Shown: positions 27,631 to 37,324, counted from the stretch's first letter. The stretch: 64,000 nucleotides of DNA from Aliarcobacter thereius LMG 24486 (GCF_004214815.1 NZ_CP035926.1:1488001-1552000); one strand, 5' to 3'. The notes: generated from the sequence alone by a model not told the origin. Numbers and translations: made by a program.

Positions 27631-28365
27631 TTAATGATTACAACACATTTGTGTTTTTCCAAGAGCTGATAAAAGCTCAACTTCACATAGATGATCATCA
27701 TTTAAAGTAACATTTTTTTGAAGCTCTTCTAAACTATGATAAACCAAACTTTTATTTATATGTGCAACATCTTTTGCATAATTTAAGAGAATCGACAAAT
27801 CATGACTTACAACAACTATACATATTGTTTTATTTAAATCTTTTAAAAGTTCATATATCTCTTGTTGCCCTTTTACATCAATACTTGCTGTTGGTTCATC
27901 CAAAAGCATAATTTTTGGTTTTGAACAAAGTGCTCTTGCTATAAAAACTCTTTGTCTTTGTCCACCACTTAAATCTCCTATTTTTGAGTTTATATGATTT
28001 AACATTCCAACTTGTTCTAATGATTTTTTTGCACAAGATATTGACTCTTTTGAGTATCCAAATAATCTTTTTTTAGATGAATTATGTCCCATTAATACAA
28101 TCTCTAAAGCTGTAATAGGAAAATCCATATTTAAATTTGTATTTTGTGGAACATATCCTATCTCATCTGTTTTTATATTTTTTTCTATTCTTCCTGAATA
28201 ATTTGTTAGAAGTCCTAAAATAAGTTTTAAAAGAGTGGATTTCCCTCCACCATTTGGACCAATAATTGCTAAAAAATCATCATCTCTTATCTTTAAATTT
28301 ATATTTTCCAAAACATCTGTTTTTTGATATTTGAAAAATAAATTTTCTATATTTATTAAATTCAC
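27631..28365 (-). CDS. metal ABC transporter ATP-binding protein (ZnuC-like)
   Basis: A 244-residue ATPase partner of the ABC-3 permease. Walker A is GPNGGGKST, the signature is LSGGQRQR, Walker B is IMLLDEPT, with D-loop TASID and a switch histidine in VVSHD. The C-terminus has His/Cys residues (CEVELL...QMCCNH) that could bind metal. The start is a GTG with an AAAGG site six bases before it; a perfect palindrome lies just upstream of that site. Confidence 0.88.
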   Translation of the reverse strand: MNLINIENLFFKYQKTDVLENINLKIRDDDFLAIIGPNGGGKSTLLKLILGLLTNYSGRIEKNIKTDEIGYVPQNTNLNMDFPITALEIVLMGHNSSKKRLFGYSKESISCAKKSLEQVGMLNHINSKIGDLSGGQRQRVFIARALCSKPKIMLLDEPTASIDVKGQQEIYELLKDLNKTICIVVVSHDLSILLNYAKDVAHINKSLVYHSLEELQKNVTLNDDHLCEVELLSALGKTQMCCNH

Positions 28366-28378
28366 ATAAAACCTTTAT

Positions 28379-28395
28379 TTGCAACTGTGTTGCAA
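28379..28395. promoter_or_regulatory. perfect dyad upstream of znuC, Fur-family-operator-like
   Basis: TTGCAAC-TGT-GTTGCAA is a perfect 7-3-7 inverted repeat 14 bases before the znuC start. TTGCAA-N5-TTGCAA equals the box described for the nickel regulator Nur of Streptomyces, a Fur-family protein; a zinc (Zur-like) regulator is expected for this operon. The symmetry is seen; the regulator is inferred. Confidence 0.6.
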
Positions 28396-28458
28396 TATTA
28401 TCAAAATATGAATTAATCTTTTCAGATTTTTTATATTTAATAAATTAAAATCCTCATC

Positions 28459-31032
28459 TTATTCTTGTTTATTACTCTTTTTCATCTTCTTTGCAACTTT
28501 ATTATATATTTTATCTATCTTTGATTTTGATGTGATTTGTAATAGTTCATCAGATAAATTTGATACTTCATTTGATAAAGAATCAATTTTTAAAGCTGTT
28601 TTTGCATTTACTTGTGTTGTTAAATCAAGATTTGAAACAGTTGTATTTATCTGAGAAATTGCTATTTCTTGTTCTTTACTAAATTTTGCAATATTATCTA
28701 TAATATCTTTTGTTTCTGAGATTTTTAAATCTAAGTTTTCATAACCTTTTATCATCTCATCTGCAATATTTTTACCATCTCCAGCTTCTATATTTGCACT
28801 TTCTACTAAGTCTTTTATCTCTTTTGCAGCATCTGCACTTTTTGTTGCAAGATTTCTTACTTCTTGAGCAACAACTGCAAATCCTTTTCCAGCTTCTCCT
28901 GCTGTTGCTGCTTCTACTGCTGCATTTAAACTTAAGATATTTGTTTGAAATGCTATTTGATCTATAACTGTAATTGCTTCATTTATTGCATTTACTTTTT
29001 TACTTATTTCATCCATTGATATAAAAGTTTGTTGTGCTGAGCTATTCCCTACTTTTGAAGCACTATTTAACTCATCTGAAATCTCTTTCATCTGATTCAT
29101 ATTTGCATTGTTCTTAATTAAATTTTGAGTAATTTGCTCCAATGAACTTGAAGTTTGTTGTAAAGATGAAGCTTGATTTGATGAAGATATTGCAAGTTCA
29201 TTTGATGAATTTGCTAAAATTTTAGTACTTTCTTCAAGATTATTTCCTGCACTATTTATCATAGCTATTAAAGAAGATGTAGTTTCTCCTAAAAATGATG
29301 TTGATTTATATAAAACTCCAAAATCTCCTTGCATATTTGCAATATCTTCATCTTCAAGTTTAAATTTATAATTTCCTTCACTATAATTATTTAATAAATG
29401 ATTCACACTATCAAGCTTTGTTCTTGTACTTTCAAGCATTTTATTAATAATATTTACCAAAGATTGAAGCTCTTTTGTAGATGATTTTATATCTATTGAA
29501 TGCTCAAAGAAACCTTTATTTACATTCTCCATAATTTTTGTAATTTCAACAATTACTTGCTTATCATTATTACTAATCTTCTCTATTTTTAAAACTTGTT
29601 CATTCATATTCTTTGTCATCAAAGCAAACTCATCTTTACCTTCGAGTTTATTTAGCTTTATTTCATCTTTCTCTTTCATAGAAAATGAGAAAAATTGATG
29701 AAGATTATTTTCAAATTTCTTAATAGATTTTGTTACATTATTTGTCATAATCATTATTACTAAAAATATAATTAGAATCAATGCAATAATTGAAACAAGA
29801 AAAACTACAATTTGAGTATCAAGCTCTTTTACATTATTATTTATATATATAAGAGTATCTTTTAATATCTTATCTTTTATCTCTTCAAAAACCAATATTT
29901 TTTCATTTGAATTATCTGTCCATTTTCTAAGATCAGCTCCATAAATATTCTTTGATAAAAGTTCAAAAGCTCTTAAAGTTTTCTTATCAAGCTCTTTTGT
30001 ATCTTCCAAAAAAGAGTTAGAAAAAACTTTTTCCATATAAATGTCTATTGCAGATTGAATATCATTTAATAGTTCTTCTTCCTCTTTTAAATATTCAAGC
30101 TTTTTATACTCTTTAATAAATCTTAAAATTCTTGTATGGTTTCTTTGTATTTGATTTAAAATATTTTCATCATTTGTTAATATAAAATCTTTATAAGAGT
30201 GAATTAATCCTCCATAACCAAAATACTCTCTCATACTATTTACAAGCTCATTTTTCTTTGCTTTTAGGAAAATAACTTCTCTTAATTTATTAATATTTTC
30301 AAAAGAAGCATTATTTGTTTTTCTAGCATAATACTCTTCTTGGTTTTTTGTTAAATTTCTTGTGAACTCCAGATTTTCAGCATCTTGGAAAGTTAGTAAA
30401 GCTATAAATTTATTATAATCTTCATTTGAAATATGTTGTTGTTTAAATATTACTTTTACCAAATTCTTCTCTTGATAAAGTTTTTCAACTAGACTTATGA
30501 TTGAAATATATGTTTGAGAAGATTTTAAAAGCTCTTTACTATTTGAATATATTAGTAATTCATCAAAAAAAGAGATAAGATTTATTATTGTTTCATCATA
30601 AAAAAGCTCTAGATTTTTACTATCTATGCTTAATTTTAAGCTATCTTCTCTTTTTGTATTTAATTGCTCTAAATTACTTCTCAAAATCTCTATTTTTTCT
30701 AATAGATTATTATCATTTTTTATTAATCCAAAATTAGCTATAAATAGCTCTAAATCTTTTTGAGCATTATTACTATTTGTTATTTGATTTTCAAAAAGCT
30801 CTTTATTTGAACCATAATTATCAATATATGAAATAGCTATTTCTCGCTCTTTTTGTAAGTTTGTTAAGAATTTTTGTACTTCAACTGTAAAATTTATATA
30901 ACTTGATGTTTTATTCATATCATTTACTTTTTCAAGTTTTTCAACAACTAAAATAGATGTAAACATAAAAATAGCCATCATTGGAAGAACTAAAATTAAA
31001 AATATCTTATTTCTTAATTTTAAATTTTTCAT
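28459..31032 (-). CDS. methyl-accepting chemotaxis protein with NIT sensor domain
   Basis: An 857-residue transmembrane chemoreceptor. One helix near residues 8-30, a long all-helical periplasmic region (about 45-395) with the nitrate/nitrite-sensing (NIT) pattern [12 protein letters not shown], a second helix at about 400-425, a HAMP-like linker, and the signalling domain whose hairpin tip has [39 protein letters not shown] domains sense nitrate or nitrite in other proteins. No nitrate gene is adjacent. It is a single gene following a short dyad. Confidence 0.9.
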   Translation of the reverse strand: MKNLKLRNKIFLILVLPMMAIFMFTSILVVEKLEKVNDMNKTSSYINFTVEVQKFLTNLQKEREIAISYIDNYGSNKELFENQITNSNNAQKDLELFIANFGLIKNDNNLLEKIEILRSNLEQLNTKREDSLKLSIDSKNLELFYDETIINLISFFDELLIYSNSKELLKSSQTYISIISLVEKLYQEKNLVKVIFKQQHISNEDYNKFIALLTFQDAENLEFTRNLTKNQEEYYARKTNNASFENINKLREVIFLKAKKNELVNSMREYFGYGGLIHSYKDFILTNDENILNQIQRNHTRILRFIKEYKKLEYLKEEEELLNDIQSAIDIYMEKVFSNSFLEDTKELDKKTLRAFELLSKNIYGADLRKWTDNSNEKILVFEEIKDKILKDTLIYINNNVKELDTQIVVFLVSIIALILIIFLVIMIMTNNVTKSIKKFENNLHQFFSFSMKEKDEIKLNKLEGKDEFALMTKNMNEQVLKIEKISNNDKQVIVEITKIMENVNKGFFEHSIDIKSSTKELQSLVNIINKMLESTRTKLDSVNHLLNNYSEGNYKFKLEDEDIANMQGDFGVLYKSTSFLGETTSSLIAMINSAGNNLEESTKILANSSNELAISSSNQASSLQQTSSSLEQITQNLIKNNANMNQMKEISDELNSASKVGNSSAQQTFISMDEISKKVNAINEAITVIDQIAFQTNILSLNAAVEAATAGEAGKGFAVVAQEVRNLATKSADAAKEIKDLVESANIEAGDGKNIADEMIKGYENLDLKISETKDIIDNIAKFSKEQEIAISQINTTVSNLDLTTQVNAKTALKIDSLSNEVSNLSDELLQITSKSKIDKIYNKVAKKMKKSNKQE

Positions 31033-31120
31033 ATATTTTCCTAAAATTCTAATTTCTAAGAAATATATCTTAAGTTTTTTAAAGCCTCTTTATAAATTTT
31101 AGCTTGTAACCAATATGAAA

Positions 31121-31140
31121 TCACTATGTAATCATAGTGT
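31121..31140. other. small perfect dyad before the NIT chemoreceptor
   Basis: CACTATG-TAAT-CATAGTG is a perfect 7-4-7 inverted repeat in the 134-base gap between the MEMO gene and the chemoreceptor. It lacks a T-run, so it looks more like an operator or weak hairpin than a terminator. Nothing else is evident in the gap. Confidence 0.45.
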
Positions 31141-31166
31141 AATTTCTAGCTTATTTATAAGTTATT

Positions 31167-31949
31167 TTAAAAAAATATAGCTGAACAATATCCTACAACT
31201 CTACTTTTATCTCCACTAATATCAGCACTTGTACAATAGTGTAAAAGTTTTGTTTGAAGATTATTTTTTATAGAGTTTAAAAGAATAGCTTCTATTCCAA
31301 ATTCTCCACAAGCTTCACATTTTTGAAGAAGTTTTATATCTTTGTTTTGTATTGCATTTAAGCAATTTATATCTAATTTCATAGCATCACTTTGAGAATA
31401 AAAATGACTCAAATCACTACTAATTACAAGTAAATTTGAAGAATCTTTTAATATATAATCAAAAACTAGTTCTAAATTATTTGAAGATATATTGCTATAA
31501 ATAATCTCTACAAACTCAATATTTCCAAAATAGTATTTCACAAAAGGAGCTTGAACTTCTGTTGAGTGTTCAAAAACTGACTCCTCATCAAATTTTAAGA
31601 AATCAAATTTTTCTAAAAGCTCTTTACAATACTCTAAATCTATATTTAAATTCCCAAAAGTAGTTTCATAGTTATCATATAAACTAACACTTGCTCCATC
31701 AAATAAAGCTCTATGCGAAGGTCCAACAACTACAACTCTTTTATAAAAGTTTTTACTAGCAAGTTTGAAAGCTTTATTTGCTGTAAATCCACTATAAATA
31801 TATCCAGCATGTGGAACTAAAATTGCTTTTATCTTTTCATCTATTTTTTCATCATCTTTTATTTGATTAAATTTTTCAAAATATAAAAGTAAGTCATCTT
31901 TTTTATCTGGATAGAAACTTCCACTTACTACACTTTTTCTTGTACTCAT
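31167..31949 (-). CDS. MEMO1 family protein (AmmeMemoRadiSam system protein B)
   Basis: A 260-residue protein of the MEMO1 family, related to class III extradiol dioxygenases. Hallmarks are SGSFYP near the start, VPHAGYIYSG, VVGPSHRALFDG, EHSTEVQAPFVKYY and the later SSDLSHF. In bacteria it is encoded with an AMMECR1 protein and a radical SAM enzyme; the radical SAM gene is not in this window. It overlaps the AMMECR1 gene by four bases. Function is unknown. Confidence 0.9.
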   Translation of the reverse strand: MSTRKSVVSGSFYPDKKDDLLLYFEKFNQIKDDEKIDEKIKAILVPHAGYIYSGFTANKAFKLASKNFYKRVVVVGPSHRALFDGASVSLYDNYETTFGNLNIDLEYCKELLEKFDFLKFDEESVFEHSTEVQAPFVKYYFGNIEFVEIIYSNISSNNLELVFDYILKDSSNLLVISSDLSHFYSQSDAMKLDINCLNAIQNKDIKLLQKCEACGEFGIEAILLNSIKNNLQTKLLHYCTSADISGDKSRVVGYCSAIFF

Positions 31950-32488
31950 TTTATAAGCTCAACTTCATATGTATAAACTTTTGGCTTAAATTTTTCATCT
32001 ATTTCAAAACTTCCTTTAAAGCATAATTGTGCAAAAAAATCTTCAAACTTTGGAAGCATTTGCCAAACTTGTGGTAAAAAAGTACTTCTTCTTCCATCAA
32101 ATTCTAAAATAACTCCATGAATATTTGGGATTAACTTATCTTTTAAATCATTAAAATCTTTATAATTAAGCTCTTGTGGATGAGAAAGAATCGATATTTC
32201 AATTTCACACTCTTTAAACTCTTCAATGCTTAGTTCAAAAAATCTAGGATCTTCAAAAGCTGCCATATATGAGTTTGAAATTAAATCATCTAATAAACTT
32301 TTTGTAGCAATCAAACTTCCAATACATCCTCTTAATTTTCCATACTTATTTATTGTTACAAAACTTGCTCTTTTTTCACTCAAAAATGGATATTTTTGCT
32401 TTAAAATAATTTTATCTATCTCTATATTTTTATCAAACTTTTGCAATATAGCTTTTTTTGATAATTCTAAAATTAGCTGTTTATCCAT
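31946..32488 (-). CDS. AMMECR1 domain protein (AmmeMemoRadiSam system protein A)
   Basis: A 180-residue protein with the AMMECR1 fold. The conserved LRGCIGSL motif (here KLRGCIGSLIAT), the AAFEDPRF segment and the VILEFDGRRSTFLPQVW stretch support it. It precedes and overlaps the MEMO1 gene (ATGA), so the two are made together; the pair may modify a shared but unknown target with a radical SAM partner encoded elsewhere. It is divergent from cobA. Confidence 0.9.
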   Translation of the reverse strand: MDKQLILELSKKAILQKFDKNIEIDKIILKQKYPFLSEKRASFVTINKYGKLRGCIGSLIATKSLLDDLISNSYMAAFEDPRFFELSIEEFKECEIEISILSHPQELNYKDFNDLKDKLIPNIHGVILEFDGRRSTFLPQVWQMLPKFEDFFAQLCFKGSFEIDEKFKPKVYTYEVELIK

Positions 32489-32574
32489 ATTTTCTCCAAA
32501 ATTTTATTTAAATCTTATCTAAATTATAGTTTATTTTGATTTATCATTTTAATATTTCATAAACTAATAAGTGT

Positions 32575-32580
32575 TATAAT
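32575..32580 (+). promoter_or_regulatory. possible cobA promoter -10 box
   Basis: TATAAT on the plus strand, 36 bases before the cobA ATG, in the divergent gap to the AMMECR1 gene. No clear -35 box. Confidence 0.45.
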
Positions 32581-32616
32581 AAATTTTTATGAAAAATTAA
32601 AAAGGCAAAATGAGAT

Positions 32617-33348
32617 ATGAGTAAAGTTTACCTAACAGGTGCAGGTCCAGGAGATATTGAACTTCTTACACTTAAAGCTTCAAGAGTTATAAAAGAGGCT
32701 GATATAATAATTTATGATAATTTAGTAAATAAAGAGATTTTAAAAATGGCAAAAAAAGATGCTATTTTGAAGTTTGTTGGAAAAGAGTTTGGGAAACACT
32801 TAATTCCACAAGATGAGATAAATGAAATTATCTATCAAGCATCTTTAAAATATAAAAATGTTGTAAGATTAAAAGGTGGAGATCCTTTTGTTTTTGGAAG
32901 AGGTGGAGAAGAAGCACTTTATTTAAGAAAAAAAGATATAGCTTTTGAGATAATTCCAGGTATTACTTCAAGTATTAGTGTTCCAGCATATGCTGGAATT
33001 CCTGTAACTCAAAGAGGAATTTCTTGCTCTTTTAAAGTAGTAACTGGACATGAATCAGCTGAAAAACCTTGTTCACAAATAAACTGGAAAAGCTTTTTAG
33101 AAGATGAAACAATAGTTTTTTTGATGGGATTACATAATTTATCATTAATTTGTGAGAATTTAATAAATGCAGGTAAAAACAAAAATACACCTTGTGCTGT
33201 AATATCAAAAGGAACTACAAAAGAGCAAAAAGTTGTGATATCTACTTTGGAAAATATATATGAAAAAGCAAAAGATTTACCAACTCCTGCAATAATTGTT
33301 GTAGGAGAAGTTGTAAATCTTAGAGAAGATTTGAATTGGTTTTTATAA
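32617..33348 (+). CDS. cobA: uroporphyrinogen-III C-methyltransferase
   Basis: Adds two methyl groups from S-adenosylmethionine to uroporphyrinogen III to give precorrin-2, the entry to sirohaem, cobalamin and haem d1. This is the single-domain form (243 residues) without CysG's oxidase/chelatase part. SUMT motifs: LTGAGPGDIELLTLKA, VRLKGGDPFVFGRGGEE, PAYAGIPVTQRG and GLHNL. Its stop overlaps the hsdS stop by six bases tail to tail, marking the edge of the defence island. Confidence 0.95.
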   Translation: MSKVYLTGAGPGDIELLTLKASRVIKEADIIIYDNLVNKEILKMAKKDAILKFVGKEFGKHLIPQDEINEIIYQASLKYKNVVRLKGGDPFVFGRGGEEALYLRKKDIAFEIIPGITSSISVPAYAGIPVTQRGISCSFKVVTGHESAEKPCSQINWKSFLEDETIVFLMGLHNLSLICENLINAGKNKNTPCAVISKGTTKEQKVVISTLENIYEKAKDLPTPAIIVVGEVVNLREDLNWFL

Positions 33349-34527
33349 CTCACCTTTAAATGCTTTGTCTAAAATAGAGGCTTTTAGCTCTTTTAGGCTT
33401 TGCATTTTCTCTTTTTGGATTTGTTTTATTTTTTCCATTTTATTTGAAATTTCATCTAGATATAAAACTACTTTTTTTTGGGTTTTTAGGGGTGGAAGAG
33501 GAATATCTAAATTTCTAAATGTTTTCATATTAGTTCTTGGCATTTTTGCACCCATAGAATCATTATTTAAAAAATTTACAATATTTGAACTTCTTAAATA
33601 TGAAGCTAAAAAATATTTATCTAATTTGTCTTTTGGTTTTAATACAACTAATTCGGTTGTTGCACAACCTTCTAAATTTGGAACAATAACTTTGTTTAAA
33701 TAGGGTCTTAATTTTGAATATAAAACTACATTATCATCAAAGCTTACTGCTGTTCCTTTTACTCCTGATTCATTAACTGTTTTATAATTTAGTATTTTCC
33801 CTGTTTGAGTTTCAATATCTTCTAAAGAAAAATAAATTAAATTTGGATATTCTAAAGTTGAAATATTTTTTCCACCAAAAATTGCAATTTCATTTAATTG
33901 TTTTTTTTCATACTTCTCTTCAAACTCAGCAAAAATATCATTTAAAACACTTGCCATAAAAATATCTGCTTCATCAATATTTTTTTGATGCAAAGTTATA
34001 GCTTTATCTATTTTGGCAAATAAAATATCCAACTTTGCCACAATTCTTTTTTGTTCTTCAAGTTGTGGAAGAGGAAACCATTGCTCTTTCAATTTTGTAA
34101 GATTTATATTATTTTGTGCAACTCCAACAGATATTTTTTGAATTTCATTTGTAATAAACTTTAAACCATAGTACATATAAAATAAATCTACATTTTGATT
34201 TGGTTGAATACCACTAATTGCTTGATTTGTTGTAGCTTCAATATCTAATATTCCTATTTTTCCTATTGTTGCAAATATTGTATAAAGAATTGTTCCTTTT
34301 GAAAATAATTTAGCTGATGAATTATTTAATCCACTTTTATTGATAAATTCTTTAGTTTTATATACATACATATTATCTGTAATATCTGAAATTTTAACCC
34401 ATGGAATATCTCCATTTTCCCAATAGGTTTTATTATTTCTTGAAGGAGTACCACCACTTTGAAATTTAGCCAATTCTCCTAATTTTTTCCACTCCCACCC
34501 ATCAGGTAAAGTATATAATTCACTCAT
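33343..34527 (-). CDS. hsdS: type I restriction-modification specificity subunit
   Basis: HsdS sets the DNA sequence recognised by the HsdR2M2S complex. The 394-residue protein has the two-fold layout: target recognition domain 1 (from LPDGWEWKKLGELAKFQSG to about 150), a spacer helix with LPQLEEQKRIVAKLD, domain 2 (about 200-340) and a C-terminal repeat helix with LPPLKTQKKVV and ILDKAFKGEL. The two domains are intact, so it can recognise a bipartite site. It overlaps hsdM by 8 bases. Confidence 0.95.
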   Translation of the reverse strand: MSELYTLPDGWEWKKLGELAKFQSGGTPSRNNKTYWENGDIPWVKISDITDNMYVYKTKEFINKSGLNNSSAKLFSKGTILYTIFATIGKIGILDIEATTNQAISGIQPNQNVDLFYMYYGLKFITNEIQKISVGVAQNNINLTKLKEQWFPLPQLEEQKRIVAKLDILFAKIDKAITLHQKNIDEADIFMASVLNDIFAEFEEKYEKKQLNEIAIFGGKNISTLEYPNLIYFSLEDIETQTGKILNYKTVNESGVKGTAVSFDDNVVLYSKLRPYLNKVIVPNLEGCATTELVVLKPKDKLDKYFLASYLRSSNIVNFLNNDSMGAKMPRTNMKTFRNLDIPLPPLKTQKKVVLYLDEISNKMEKIKQIQKEKMQSLKELKASILDKAFKGEL

Positions 34528-36007
34528 TTATATCTTTCCCAATCAAAATTTCTTCAACCTCATCTAACAAATCATTTATCAAAGCGTTGTTTAGTTTTAT
34601 ATTTTCCACAAGTTCTATTGGGCTTTTGTGCTCTATTTTCTCATTTTTATTTGGATTTTTGGCACTTAAGTCAAAATCTTTTATATCATTTACATTTACT
34701 ATCCAAGAATTTTCTGTGATTTTTCTATCTTTCCAAGACTCTAAAAACTCAGAAAAATGCTCTAAAACAATTGGCTTATTTTTTGTAAGCTTATATGGTG
34801 GATTTACCTCATAGTAGTAAATATCTGCTGTACTTCCAGCTCTATCAAAGAAAACAACATTTGTTTTAACTGCACTATAAGGCAAAAAAACTCCACTAGG
34901 AAGAGATAAAATAGTGTGTATATTAAACTTCTCTAGCAACTCTTTTTTCACACTTGCAAAGGCATTGTTTGTTTGAAACAAAACACCTTCTGGAATTACA
35001 ACTCCACATCTACCACCAAGTTTTAAGTGATTCATCATATGTTGCAAAAAGAGCAACTCTGTTGCATTTGATTTTATTGGGAAGTTACTTTGTATTTGCT
35101 CTTTCTCTTTTCCACCAAAAGGAGGATTTGCCAAAATACAATCAAACCTATCTTTCTCTTCAAGTCCTCTAATATTTTTTGTAAGAGTGTTTGATTTACT
35201 TATATTTGGAGATTCTATTCCATGTAAAATCATATTCATAACACCCATTACATAAGATAGTGGAGTTTTCTCATTTCCAAAAAATGTATCTTCATTTAAA
35301 AATTTTAGTTGGTCTGTTGATAACTCTCTTTGCTTGTTAGCTTCTACATCTATGTATCTTATATGATTATAAGCTTCAATCAAAAATCCACAACTCCCAA
35401 CTGCTGGGTCATAAATAGTTTGCCCAATTGTAGGGTTTACAACATCTGTGATTACTTTTATAAGAGGTCTTGGAGTATAAAATTCCCCACTATTTCCACC
35501 ATCACTTCCCATATCTTTTAGAAGTTTTTCATAAATAATTGATAGTTGAAAAAGGTCTGATTGGCTGTGAAAATCCATATTATCAATAATATCAAGGATT
35601 TCTCTAAGAGTATGACCATTTGCGATCCTATTATCCAAAAACTCAAATATTGCACCTATTTTATATTTAATAGATTTTGGATTTTCGCTTATAGATTTGA
35701 AACTTTTTAAATATGGAAATAACTCTTTATTTACAAACTCAAGTAAATCATCTCCACTTTGTGCATTTAATAGATCTATTTTTCCATCTTTTTTTGGAGC
35801 TGCCCAAATATTCCATCTATACTTCTCTTCTAAAATATATGTATAATTCTCTCCATCTAGCTGTGCATCTATGTATTTGCTATCTTCTAAATCTGATAAA
35901 AATTTTAAAAACAAAATCCAAGAGATTTGCTCTGTGTAGTGCATAGCACCACTTATTCCATCATCTCTTCTTAGGATGTCTGTTATTCTGTTTATTTTGC
36001 TTTCCAA
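34520..36007 (-). CDS. hsdM: type I restriction-modification DNA methyltransferase
   Basis: HsdM is the N6-adenine methyltransferase subunit. The 495-residue protein has an N-terminal helical HsdM_N domain, the AdoMet motif DPAVGSCGFLIEAY (about residue 200) and the catalytic LANPPFGG motif (NPPF). The start is a TTG at 36007; AAAGGA lies upstream and no ATG gives this N-terminus. It follows the 249-base dyad-rich spacer, so it may have its own promoter, and overlaps hsdS. Confidence 0.95.
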   Translation of the reverse strand: MESKINRITDILRRDDGISGAMHYTEQISWILFLKFLSDLEDSKYIDAQLDGENYTYILEEKYRWNIWAAPKKDGKIDLLNAQSGDDLLEFVNKELFPYLKSFKSISENPKSIKYKIGAIFEFLDNRIANGHTLREILDIIDNMDFHSQSDLFQLSIIYEKLLKDMGSDGGNSGEFYTPRPLIKVITDVVNPTIGQTIYDPAVGSCGFLIEAYNHIRYIDVEANKQRELSTDQLKFLNEDTFFGNEKTPLSYVMGVMNMILHGIESPNISKSNTLTKNIRGLEEKDRFDCILANPPFGGKEKEQIQSNFPIKSNATELLFLQHMMNHLKLGGRCGVVIPEGVLFQTNNAFASVKKELLEKFNIHTILSLPSGVFLPYSAVKTNVVFFDRAGSTADIYYYEVNPPYKLTKNKPIVLEHFSEFLESWKDRKITENSWIVNVNDIKDFDLSAKNPNKNEKIEHKSPIELVENIKLNNALINDLLDEVEEILIGKDINE

Positions 36008-36049
36008 ATCTCTTTTCCTTTTTATTATTTATATTTATATTTTTATATT

Positions 36050-36240
36050 TATATGTAAAGTTTTTGCTCTTTTTTTTACATATCATCTACTATATGTAAA
36101 AATTTTGTGATTTTTTACTCATATCTTTGTAACTATAGGTAAATTTTGCATCTTTTTACTCATAAGTTATGTCGAAAATATTTAACTATTTCGACATATA
36201 AATTTAATATACCGAAATTTATTGATTTTTTCGGTATATT
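36050..36240. repeat. array of five related dyads between fic and hsdM
   Basis: Five inverted repeats start at 36050, 36091, 36134, 36168 and 36206, about 34-43 bases apart. Arms are TATATGTAAA/TTTACATATC, TATATGTAAA/TTTACTCATA, TATAGGTAAA/TTTACTCATA, TATGTCGAAA/TTTCGACATA and AATATACCGAAA/TTTCGGTATATT. Loops are 15, 13, 11, 11 and 11 bases. The last two are perfect 10- and 12-bp stems. They fill most of the 249-base gap (36008-36256). Whether they act as operators or RNA hairpins is unknown. Confidence 0.65.
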
Positions 36241-36256
36241 ATCCAAATATATTGAA

Positions 36257-37324
36257 TTAAATCCCTTTTTTCAACATATCAAAAAGCTCTAAATTTATAA
36301 AATACTTACTTCTCCCAATTTTTATAGGTTTTAAAATTCCTATATTTTCAAGTTCTTTCAAGTATTTAGATGCCGTATCTCTATGAAGATTTAATTTATC
36401 TATCAAAAACTCTATTTTTGTATATGGGTGCATAAAAAGTATCTCTACTAAATCTTTACTATAAATTTTTGGCAATTCTTGTGATATTTTATCTTGAGTT
36501 TTTATCATCAAATTACTAATATTATTTATAAGCTCTATTGTTTCAAGTGAAGTTTGCTCAACTGCATCTAGCATATATAAAATCCACTCTTCCCATTTAT
36601 CTTGTGTTCTAACTTCTTGCAAAAGCCTATAATAATCAGCTTTGTGAGTGATGATATAACGACTTAGATAAAGCACGGGAATATCTAATAAATCTTTTAG
36701 TATCAAATACAAAATATTTATAATTCTTCCCGTTCTTCCATTTCCATCATAAAAAGGGTGGATTGATTCAAATTGATGATGAATGATTGCCATATTTACA
36801 AGTGGGTCAATATCGTTTGGCTCATTAATATAATTTTCAAGGTTTGTAAGAAGTTCTTGTATAGCTTCATAATCTTGTGGTGGAGTGTAAATCACTTCTC
36901 CTGTCAAACTATTTTTTAAATTTGTTCCTGCTTGTTTTCTAATTCCTGCATCATTTTGTTCTAAAACAGCTTGAATTTCAACAATATGTTTTTTTAAAAG
37001 TAGTTTTGTATCTTTTATAAGTGAAAAACCTCTTAGAAGTGCTTCTTTGTAGTTCTGAACTTCTTTGGCTTCATTTGTTACACTTTCAATATCAAGATTT
37101 GCTCTATATAGCTCATCGTGAGTTGTGATGATATTTTCAATAGCACTACTATCTTTTGCTTCTTGTAATACCAAAGAGTTTATTAAAATAGCACTATTTG
37201 GGATAATACGAGCCACACCATTTAAGTTTGCCAAAGTTCTATTTGCTGATATTGCTTTTTTTAGAACTTTTGTTGTTTCGATTTGATGAGATAATGGCAG
37301 AAATCTAATATTTATATTTTTCAT
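36257..37324 (-). CDS. class II Fic protein with winged-helix tail
   Basis: Fic proteins usually transfer AMP from ATP to a target hydroxyl. The catalytic motif HPFYDGNGRTGR is intact (H189-R200) and a beta-flap region GEVIYTPPQ (about 142-150) precedes it. The N-terminal inhibitory motif S59-x-x-x-E63-N64 makes it class II (auto-inhibited). The C-terminal part (about 295-350, HPYTKIEFLIDKLNLHRDTA) is a winged helix that may bind DNA. The gene overlaps the NTPase gene by four bases (ATGA). Target unknown. Confidence 0.92.
   Translation of the reverse strand: MKNINIRFLPLSHQIETTKVLKKAISANRTLANLNGVARIIPNSAILINSLVLQEAKDSSAIENIITTHDELYRANLDIESVTNEAKEVQNYKEALLRGFSLIKDTKLLLKKHIVEIQAVLEQNDAGIRKQAGTNLKNSLTGEVIYTPPQDYEAIQELLTNLENYINEPNDIDPLVNMAIIHHQFESIHPFYDGNGRTGRIINILYLILKDLLDIPVLYLSRYIITHKADYYRLLQEVRTQDKWEEWILYMLDAVEQTSLETIELINNISNLMIKTQDKISQELPKIYSKDLVEILFMHPYTKIEFLIDKLNLHRDTASKYLKELENIGILKPIKIGRSKYFINLELFDMLKKGI

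Noticed and set aside
28365-28367. ATG at 28367 as the znuC start
   Set aside because: It is out of frame with the ABC ATPase and hits a stop at once; the GTG at 28365 is in frame with a ribosome site.
36050-36240. A CRISPR array in the fic-hsdM gap
   Set aside because: The units are self-complementary dyads with differing arms and short loops, with no constant repeat or unique spacers of 30 bases or more.
36050-36240. A type III toxin-antitoxin (ToxI-like) RNA repeat array
   Set aside because: The units are inverted and not identical tandem repeats, and no ToxN-like endoribonuclease gene is adjacent.
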